A DNA stretch of 64,000 nt from Bradyrhizobium sp. CSS354. GTDB taxonomy: Bacteria > Pseudomonadota > Alphaproteobacteria > Rhizobiales > Xanthobacteraceae. The position numbers and the translations under genes were made by a program. Under the pieces are notes generated by a model. That model saw only the letters and a list, made by a program, of their open reading frames with translations. It searched no databases and was not told where the DNA came from. The DNA is taken from positions 248,001-312,000 of the forward strand of contig NZ_JAACFU010000002.1 in NCBI RefSeq assembly GCF_029051725.1. Direction: 5' to 3'. Positions 58,711 to 64,000 of the stretch are shown one piece after another; the stretch's first letter is position 1, and each line of letters begins with the position of its first letter.

Positions 58711-59157
58711 ATGAGGGAACTTGCGGGCATTGTGGCTCTGCTAGCCGGGTTTTGGCCGGCCGCGGCGCAGGCCGGCTTTCGGACTCCGGAATCGGTGGTC
58801 CGCAACGTCTACGCTCATTACGGCCAAGGCGCGCCGGAGCTCTCAAAAGGCCTGCCGCGGGATGCCGCCACCGCCCGGCAATTCTTCGACCCTTCCTTGC
58901 GCAAGGTGTGGTCCGCGCCGCAGGTCGCGCCCTACGATTTTCTGGTGCAGAGCCCGAGCTGGAAACTCGGCCCCGTCGCCATCGCGGTCATTCGCAGGCA
59001 ATACGACAAGACCTATGTCGCGGCGAATTTTGACAACCGCGGCCGGCCGGTGACCTTAAATTTCATCCTGGTCAGCGGGCCCGAGGGCTGGTTGATCACG
59101 GATGTCGAGAGCCCGCACGATAGCCTGCGTATGTTTCTGGAGCAGTTTCGGAATTGA
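58711..59157 (+). CDS. Exported DUF3828-like protein
   Basis: A 148-residue protein with signal peptide (GIVALLAGFWPAAAQAG). The body reads PESVVRNVYAHYGQG, RQFFDPSLRKVW, APYDFLVQSP and then a cystatin-like pattern (VAIAVIRRQYDKTYVAANFDNRGRPVTLNFILVSGPEGWLITDVESP). This resembles DUF3828 proteins, which take an NTF2/cystatin-like fold and may bind a peptide or fold factor. Divergent from the ATP12 gene, 75 bases apart. Confidence 0.75.
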   Translation: MRELAGIVALLAGFWPAAAQAGFRTPESVVRNVYAHYGQGAPELSKGLPRDAATARQFFDPSLRKVWSAPQVAPYDFLVQSPSWKLGPVAIAVIRRQYDKTYVAANFDNRGRPVTLNFILVSGPEGWLITDVESPHDSLRMFLEQFRN

Positions 59158-59208
59158 GCGGGCTTCATTATTTCGGGGCGCAGCGAAGCAACCCGATCGC
59201 AAACTCAA

Positions 59209-60423
59209 CTACTCTTCCGGCGCGTTCTCGATCGGATCAAACCGGCTTGCATCGAGCCCGAGCAGGTTCCACGACTGCTGCATGTGCTGCGGCAGCGGCG
59301 CGGTGGCGTCGATGAAGCCGCCGCGCGGATGCGGAATGACGATGCGGCGCGCCAGCAGATGCAGCCGGTTTTGCAGGCCGCCCGGCAATTGCCAATTCTC
59401 GATGTTGAAATATTTGGGATCGCCGACGATGGGGTGACCGATATGTTCCATGTGGGCGCGCAGCTGGTGGGTGCGCCCCGTCACCGGCTTCAGCGACACC
59501 CAGGTCAGCTTGTTGCCGGCGGTCTCGACCACCGCATAGTACGTTACCGCGTGGCTTGCGCCCTCGTCGCCATGCTGGGCGATGCGCATGATGGTGTCGT
59601 CCTCGCTCTCCTCCTTGGCAAGGAATGTCGAGATGCGGCCCTGCTTCGGCTTCGGTAGTCCCGGCACCAGCGCCCAATAGGTTTTTCGCGCCGACCGCGA
59701 ACGGAACGCGCCGGTCAGATGCGAGGCGGCAAAGCGGGTCTTGGCGACCAGGAGACAGCCCGACGTCTCCCTGTCGATGCGGTGCACGAGGCGCGGCTTC
59801 TGGCCCTTGGAATCGCGCATCACCTCCAGCATCTGATCGATGTGTCGCGTCATGCCCGAGCCGCCCTGCACTGCAAGTCCGGCCGGCTTGTTCAGCACGA
59901 GAACGTCGTCGTCCTCGTAGATCGTCATCTCCTTCAGCGCGGCAAGCGTCTTTTGCGCCGCCTCCGACTGCGGGTTGGGCGCCTTCGGCGTGTCGAGCTT
60001 CAGCGGCGGAATGCGAACGCTCTGGCCCTCCTCCAGGCGATCCTTGCTGTCGACGCGCTTGCCGTCGACGCGCAGCTCGCCTTTGCGAACGACGCGCTGA
60101 ATGTGGGAGAACGACAGGCCGGGAAAGTGCGCTTCAAGGAAGCGATCGACGCGCATGTTGTTCTCGTCGGCTGTCACCTTGACGGTCTGCACCTTCGTCG
60201 GCAGCAATGCCTCGACGGGCTTTGCCGGTGCAGCCTTTTCCGGTTCGGCTTTGGGCGCGCGCCGCTCGACGCGCTCGCTGGCAAAGCGCGGCGGCTTCGT
60301 GCCCGGCTTGCCGCCCGGCCGCAGCCCAGCAGGCTTCGCGCTGCGCGCCTTAAACGGGCGCGCCTCCTTGCGCTCATCGCGCGAACGGGGCTTTGGATCG
60401 GTTCTTTTGATGCGGCGGCTCAT
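59209..60423 (-). CDS. RluA-family pseudouridine synthase with N-terminal basic extension
   Basis: A 404-residue enzyme. A Lys/Arg/Pro-rich leader (1-75) is followed by the S4 RNA-binding domain (about 88-140: MRVDRFLEAHFPGLSFSHIQRVVRKGELRVDGKRV) and the catalytic domain with the Asp217 motif HRIDRETSG. Downstream is the GRTHQLRAHM-type loop (VTGRTHQLRAHMEHIGHPIVGDP). It isomerises specific uridines in 23S rRNA (RluC-like positions are plausible). It follows RarA in the same direction with 56 bases between the two genes. Confidence 0.93.
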   Translation of the reverse strand: MSRRIKRTDPKPRSRDERKEARPFKARSAKPAGLRPGGKPGTKPPRFASERVERRAPKAEPEKAAPAKPVEALLPTKVQTVKVTADENNMRVDRFLEAHFPGLSFSHIQRVVRKGELRVDGKRVDSKDRLEEGQSVRIPPLKLDTPKAPNPQSEAAQKTLAALKEMTIYEDDDVLVLNKPAGLAVQGGSGMTRHIDQMLEVMRDSKGQKPRLVHRIDRETSGCLLVAKTRFAASHLTGAFRSRSARKTYWALVPGLPKPKQGRISTFLAKEESEDDTIMRIAQHGDEGASHAVTYYAVVETAGNKLTWVSLKPVTGRTHQLRAHMEHIGHPIVGDPKYFNIENWQLPGGLQNRLHLLARRIVIPHPRGGFIDATAPLPQHMQQSWNLLGLDASRFDPIENAPEE

Positions 60424-60479
60424 GGTGCCTGCCTAGCTCAAAAGCGGCCTCACGTCACGGCGAAATGGCGATTTTGGCT

Positions 60480-61811
60480 TCAGCCACCCCGCTCCTTCCG
60501 CAACTTGGCCCAATAATCCAGCCGCTTCCTGATCTCCCGCTCGAACCCGCGGTCGGGCGGGTCGTAGAAGGTCTGGCGGCCCAGGGCCTCCGGAAAGTAG
60601 TCCTGGCCGGAAAAGGCGTCGGGGGCGTCATGGTCGTATTCGTAAGATGCGCCGTAGCCTTCCGACTTCATCAGCTTGGTCGGCGAGTTGAGGATATGTT
60701 TCGGCGGCAGCAGTGAGCCGGCCTGCTTTGCGACCTGCATCGCCTTGCCGAAGGCGGTGTAGACGGCATTCGATTTCGGTGCGGTGGCGAGATAGACCAC
60801 CGCCTGCGCGATCGCGAGCTCGCCTTCGGGATGACCGAGGAAGTCGAAGGCGTCTTTGGCGGCGTTGGCAATGACCAGCGCCTGCGGATCGGCAAGCCCG
60901 ATATCCTCGACCGCCATGCGCACGACGCGGCGGGCCAGAAACAGCGGATCCTCGCCGGCATCGAGCATGCGCGCGAGATAATACAGCGCGGCATCGGGAT
61001 CGGAGCCCCGCACCGACTTGTGCAGCGCCGAGATCAAATTGTAATGGCCGTCGGCCGACTTATCATAGATCGGCGCGCGGCGCTGCAATATCTCCTGCAA
61101 CTGCGCGGCGTCGAAAATCTCGTCCTTGCGCGCGGCGCGCCAGACTTCCTCGACGAGCGTCAGCGAAGCGCGGCCGTCGCCATCGGCCATGCGCACCAGC
61201 ACGGCCCGCGCTTCCTCGTCGAGCGGCAGCTTGCGGCCCTCGACCTCCTCGGCATGTGCAAACAGCTTTTCGATCGCGGTCGCGTCGAGCGAGCGAAACA
61301 CCAGCACACGCGCCCGGGACAGAAGCGCCGCGTTGAGCTCGAAGGACGGGTTTTCGGTGGTAGCGCCGACCATCACCACCGTGCCGTCTTCCATGACGGG
61401 CAGAAACGAATCCTGCTGGGCGCGGTTGAAGCGATGCACCTCGTCGACGAACAGCAGCGTGCCCTTGCCCATCTCGCGGCGTGCACGCGCGGCCTCAAAG
61501 GCCTTCTTCAAATCGGCGACGCCGGAGAACACCGCGGAGATCTGCTCGAAGTGCAAATCGGTGGCGTCCGCGAGCAGCCTCGCGACCGTGGTCTTGCCGG
61601 TGCCGGGCGGGCCCCAGAACACCAGCGAGCCCAGCGTGCGCGTCTCCAGCATGCGCGTCAGCGCGCCGTCGGGACCCAGGATGTGATCCTGGCCGACGAC
61701 CTCCGAGAGCGCGCGCGGTCGCAGCCGATCCGGCAGCGGATGCGGAGCCTCGTGATCGAGCCCCGCCGCAGCGAAGAGAGTTGGCGTCTCCTGTGGTCGC
61801 TTCGGACTCAT
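60480..61811 (-). CDS. rarA: Replication-associated recombination protein A (RarA/MgsA)
   Basis: A 443-residue AAA+ ATPase. Walker A is GPPGTGKTT at 67-75, Walker B is LLFVDEVHRF near 119-128, sensor 1 is GATTENPSFE, and the C-terminal tetramerisation part contains DKSADGHYNLISALHKSVRGSDPDAALYYLARML. It acts at stalled replication forks on DNA ends and SSB. Its ATG overlaps the stop of the DegP/Q-type protease gene (ATGA), so both are translated from one message. Confidence 0.96.
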   Translation of the reverse strand: MSPKRPQETPTLFAAAGLDHEAPHPLPDRLRPRALSEVVGQDHILGPDGALTRMLETRTLGSLVFWGPPGTGKTTVARLLADATDLHFEQISAVFSGVADLKKAFEAARARREMGKGTLLFVDEVHRFNRAQQDSFLPVMEDGTVVMVGATTENPSFELNAALLSRARVLVFRSLDATAIEKLFAHAEEVEGRKLPLDEEARAVLVRMADGDGRASLTLVEEVWRAARKDEIFDAAQLQEILQRRAPIYDKSADGHYNLISALHKSVRGSDPDAALYYLARMLDAGEDPLFLARRVVRMAVEDIGLADPQALVIANAAKDAFDFLGHPEGELAIAQAVVYLATAPKSNAVYTAFGKAMQVAKQAGSLLPPKHILNSPTKLMKSEGYGASYEYDHDAPDAFSGQDYFPEALGRQTFYDPPDRGFEREIRKRLDYWAKLRKERGG

Positions 61812-63214
61812 CCGCCCAGCGTGACGTTGATCTGCTGACCCCCTCGCACCAGCGTGATGCGCCAGATGCGCTGGCGCTCGGCCGCCGCCTTTTCGAGGTC
61901 GCTGGTCTTGCTGATCTTTTGGTTGTTGACCGCCAGGATGACGTCGCCCTTCTGAAAGCCGACATTCGCGGCCGCGCTGTCGCCGCCAAGATCGGTGACC
62001 ACGACGCCTTCGGTGTCGGCGTCCAGATGCAGTTCGTCGGCGAGCGCCGGGGTGATGGTCGAGACCTTGGCGCCCTGGAGAGGCGAGCGCGCGGTGATGA
62101 CGAGCTCGTTGCGGCCGGTATCGGGCGCGGCGTCCAGCGCCACCGTCAGCTTGACCGGCTTGCCGCCGCGCTGCACGTCGATCTGCGCCGTGCCGCCGAG
62201 CGGCCGTGTGGCGAAGCGATAGTCGAAGGCGTTGGGATCATCCACGGTCTGGCCGTCGATCGAGACGATCAGGTCGGAGGATTTCAGCCCGGCCTTGGCC
62301 GCCGGTCCGTTCGGAACGACGCTTGCGACCAGCGCACCGGTCGGCGAACGCAGGCCGAGACTCTCGGCGATCTCCGGCGTCACCGCCTGCAGCTTCGCGC
62401 CGAGCCAGGGCCGCTTTACCGCCTTGCCGCCGCCTTTGGCGGAGGCGACGACGACGCGCACCATGTTGGCGGGGATCGCGAAGCCGATGCCCTGCGAGCC
62501 GCCGGAGCGAGAATAGATCGCGGTGTTGATGCCCGCGAGCCGGCCGTTCATGTCGACCAGCGCGCCGCCAGAATTGCCGGGATTGATCGCCGCGTCGGTC
62601 TGGATGAAAAACTGGTAGTCGGTGATACCGACCTGCGTGCGCGCCAGGGCCGAGATGATGCCGTGGGTCACGGTCTGGCCGACGCCGAAGGGATTGCCGA
62701 TCGCCATCACGACGTCGCCTACCAGCAGCTCGTCCGAATTGGTGAATTCGAGAGCCGGAAACTTCTCCTTGGTGTCCTTCAGACGCAGAACCGCGAGATC
62801 GCTGCGAGAGTCCTTCAGCACGATCTCGGCCTCGAACTCACGTTTGTCCGACAGCGACACCTTGACCTGGTCGGCGCCTTCGATGACATGGACGTTGGTG
62901 ACGACGAGCCCGGACGCATCGACGATCACGCCCGAACCGAGCGAGCGCTGCACCTGCTCCTGCTGCTGGCCGGGCACGCCGAAGAAGCGGCGGAAGATCG
63001 GGTCGTCGAGCAGCGGATTGCGGTTCTGCACCACCTTGGCGGCATAGACGTTGACGACTGCCGGCTGCACCCGCTGCACGATCGGCGCATAGGACAGCCG
63101 CAGTTCGGCGGGCGAGGACGGCACTCGGCGGTCTTGCGCGGCGGCCGGATTGAAGTTGGCCGAAAAGGCTATGCACAGCGCCGTGACGACGGCGGTCCAG
63201 GTCGATCGAAACAT
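61808..63214 (-). CDS. DegP/DegQ-type periplasmic serine endoprotease
   Basis: A 468-residue HtrA protein from ATG 63214 (AGGTAGGA just upstream; a longer frame to 63331 is less likely). The signal peptide covers 1-26. The catalytic triad is H109 in VTNVHVIEGA, D139 in SRSDLAVLRL and S215 in NPGNSGGALVD. Two PDZ domains follow (about 270-370 and 380-468), the second ending RIWRITLVRGGQQINVTLGG. It degrades or refolds misfolded envelope proteins. It overlaps the RarA gene by four bases, an unusual pairing but common in rhizobia. Confidence 0.94.
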   Translation of the reverse strand: MFRSTWTAVVTALCIAFSANFNPAAAQDRRVPSSPAELRLSYAPIVQRVQPAVVNVYAAKVVQNRNPLLDDPIFRRFFGVPGQQQEQVQRSLGSGVIVDASGLVVTNVHVIEGADQVKVSLSDKREFEAEIVLKDSRSDLAVLRLKDTKEKFPALEFTNSDELLVGDVVMAIGNPFGVGQTVTHGIISALARTQVGITDYQFFIQTDAAINPGNSGGALVDMNGRLAGINTAIYSRSGGSQGIGFAIPANMVRVVVASAKGGGKAVKRPWLGAKLQAVTPEIAESLGLRSPTGALVASVVPNGPAAKAGLKSSDLIVSIDGQTVDDPNAFDYRFATRPLGGTAQIDVQRGGKPVKLTVALDAAPDTGRNELVITARSPLQGAKVSTITPALADELHLDADTEGVVVTDLGGDSAAANVGFQKGDVILAVNNQKISKTSDLEKAAAERQRIWRITLVRGGQQINVTLGG

Positions 63215-63525
63215 TCCTACCTCTTGGAAAAGACGCCGGAATATAGGCGCGTTCGCCCCCCAATAGAAGGCGCCCGGCGGCATATTCGGCCCCCTTTTTG
63301 GTGTGTCCGGCCTGCAAGCTCTGCGTGCCAAATGGCAATTTGGCGGGGCTGTGCATTGGCATGATGTGCGTCATCTTGCATGGTGGTGCAAGGCGGATTC
63401 GGTTGCGACGAATTTACACCACTGGGAACCGCGCAACCGGGCGCAGCGTCGCGGGGCAGTCATCGATCATATCTAGGCTCTCCGGCAGCGACTTGGGGAA
63501 GTTCGTCAAACGATGGAGTCATGAC

Positions 63526-64000
63526 GTGAGCAGGACAAGAATTGCAGCCACGGCGATTGGTCTCGCCGCCGCACTGGCAGCTTCGCAGGCCCAGGCCCAA
63601 TCGGCGAGCAGCAGTGACCAGGAGATCGCGCTCCTGAAGCAGCAGTTGAAGATGCTGGAGCAGAAGCTCGACAAACTCCAGAGCCAGACCGCCGCGAACA
63701 CTGCCGCTGCGGCAAAGGCCAGGACCGAAGCCAAGGCGGAGGCGAAAGCCGAAGCGCGTTCCGAAGCGAAGGCCGCGGTCGCCAACGCCAACGCGGCGAT
63801 CCCGCTCAAGGGACCGGCGCCCGCATCCGGCGTCGTCGTGACGATGCCGAATAACCGGCCGACCATCTGCACTGCCGATGGGGCAAACTGCGTCGGGATC
63901 ACAGGCCGCGTGCATTGGGATGTCGGCGGCTACGACTATCGGCCCAACACGGCGGCAACCGTGCCGCAAAAGCTCGACAGCGGCGAGAATGTCCGCCGCG
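63526..64000 (+). CDS. OprO/OprP-type porin, N-terminal part (cut by window edge)
   Basis: A frame from GTG 63526 (GGAG 7 bases upstream) remains open to the window end, 158 codons. Signal peptide: TRIAATAIGLAAALAASQAQA. A coiled-coil segment follows (IALLKQQLKMLEQKLDKLQSQ), then an Ala/Lys/Glu-rich helix (TEAKAEAKAEARSEAKAA). The barrel begins near VVVTMPNNRPTICTADGANCVGITGRVHWDVGGY. This is the order of phosphate-selective porin family members in rhizobia. The channel part lies outside the window, so selectivity cannot be judged. Confidence 0.8.
   Translation, partial: MSRTRIAATAIGLAAALAASQAQAQSASSSDQEIALLKQQLKMLEQKLDKLQSQTAANTAAAAKARTEAKAEAKAEARSEAKAAVANANAAIPLKGPAPASGVVVTMPNNRPTICTADGANCVGITGRVHWDVGGYDYRPNTAATVPQKLDSGENVRR

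Noticed and set aside
61481..63364. 627-codon plus-strand frame opposite rarA and the DegP/Q-type gene
   Set aside because: Antisense shadow of two clear genes.
63430..63525. Pho box before the OprP-type porin
   Set aside because: CAGTCAT is present near 63459, but the second half-site is a poor match, so no site is claimed.

Overview
The window looks like chromosomal DNA of a slow-growing rhizobium-type alphaproteobacterium, most likely Bradyrhizobium. The assignment rests on the high GC content, the many small secreted proteins of bradyrhizobial type, the gene families present, and several families of palindromic intergenic repeats that I associate with this group. No plasmid, phage or symbiosis-island hallmark is visible: no integrase, transposase, nod or nif gene. 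One tRNA gene, tRNA-Arg(TCG), lies at 25143-25219. No CRISPR array was seen.

Layout. 1-4.2 kb: the end of a class C beta-lactamase-like gene, an outer-membrane beta-barrel protein, an SDR protein without the usual catalytic pair, a GNAT acetyltransferase and two small exported proteins. 4.2-11.5 kb is the most distinctive block. On the minus strand a FixJ/NarL-type response regulator is followed by four small secreted proteins built of curlin-like Q-x-G-x-x-N repeats and a fifth weaker relative. Divergently, a MacA/MacB-type exporter (adaptor, ATPase, permease, ATGA-overlapped) is followed by a stand-alone LuxR-type DNA-binding protein. 11.5-12.4 kb is gene-free and repeat-rich. 12.4-20.5 kb: an exported alkaline-phosphatase-superfamily enzyme with a possible Pho box, a 1-Cys peroxiredoxin, a chemoreceptor, a DNA photolyase and a lysine/alanine-rich histone-H1-like protein.

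20.6-31.2 kb: a DMT transporter, a ClpP-like periplasmic protein, a host-attachment-family protein, small secreted proteins, an AraC regulator, the tRNA, a VOC protein, a GrlR-like protein and a large PAS/HAMP sensor kinase. 31.3-41.7 kb is a minus-strand metabolic block: DMT transporter, NUDIX hydrolase, DapA-like aldolase, then a beta-oxidation-type set (MFE-2-like dehydrogenase, MaoC hydratase, DUF35 protein overlapping an SCP-x/Ltp2-type thiolase), and a fused indolepyruvate-ferredoxin oxidoreductase. The set suggests breakdown of a branched or cyclic acyl-CoA substrate.

41.9-55.8 kb: a tri-haem cytochrome c, a TRIC-type channel, a PEP-mutase-family enzyme with two dimeric alpha/beta-barrel proteins facing an ArsR regulator, an alpha/beta hydrolase, small exported proteins including a Tat-type one, a GST, the acyl-CoA carboxylase beta subunit, a DUF4260 gene interrupted by an in-frame TGA, a carboxymuconolactone-decarboxylase-like protein and a class D beta-lactamase. 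55.9-64 kb: a FliK-like protein overlapped by a mini-FlhB, an ATP12 chaperone, a DUF3828-like protein, an RluA-family pseudouridine synthase, RarA overlapped with a DegP/Q-type protease, and the start of an OprP-type porin cut by the window end.

Main candidates for something little described are the curlin-repeat cluster with its regulators and exporter but no CsgG/E/F in view, the FliK/mini-FlhB pair whose FlhB part begins at the autocleavage position with the motif altered, and the SDR without Tyr/Lys. All functions are read from sequence by eye; no database search was run.
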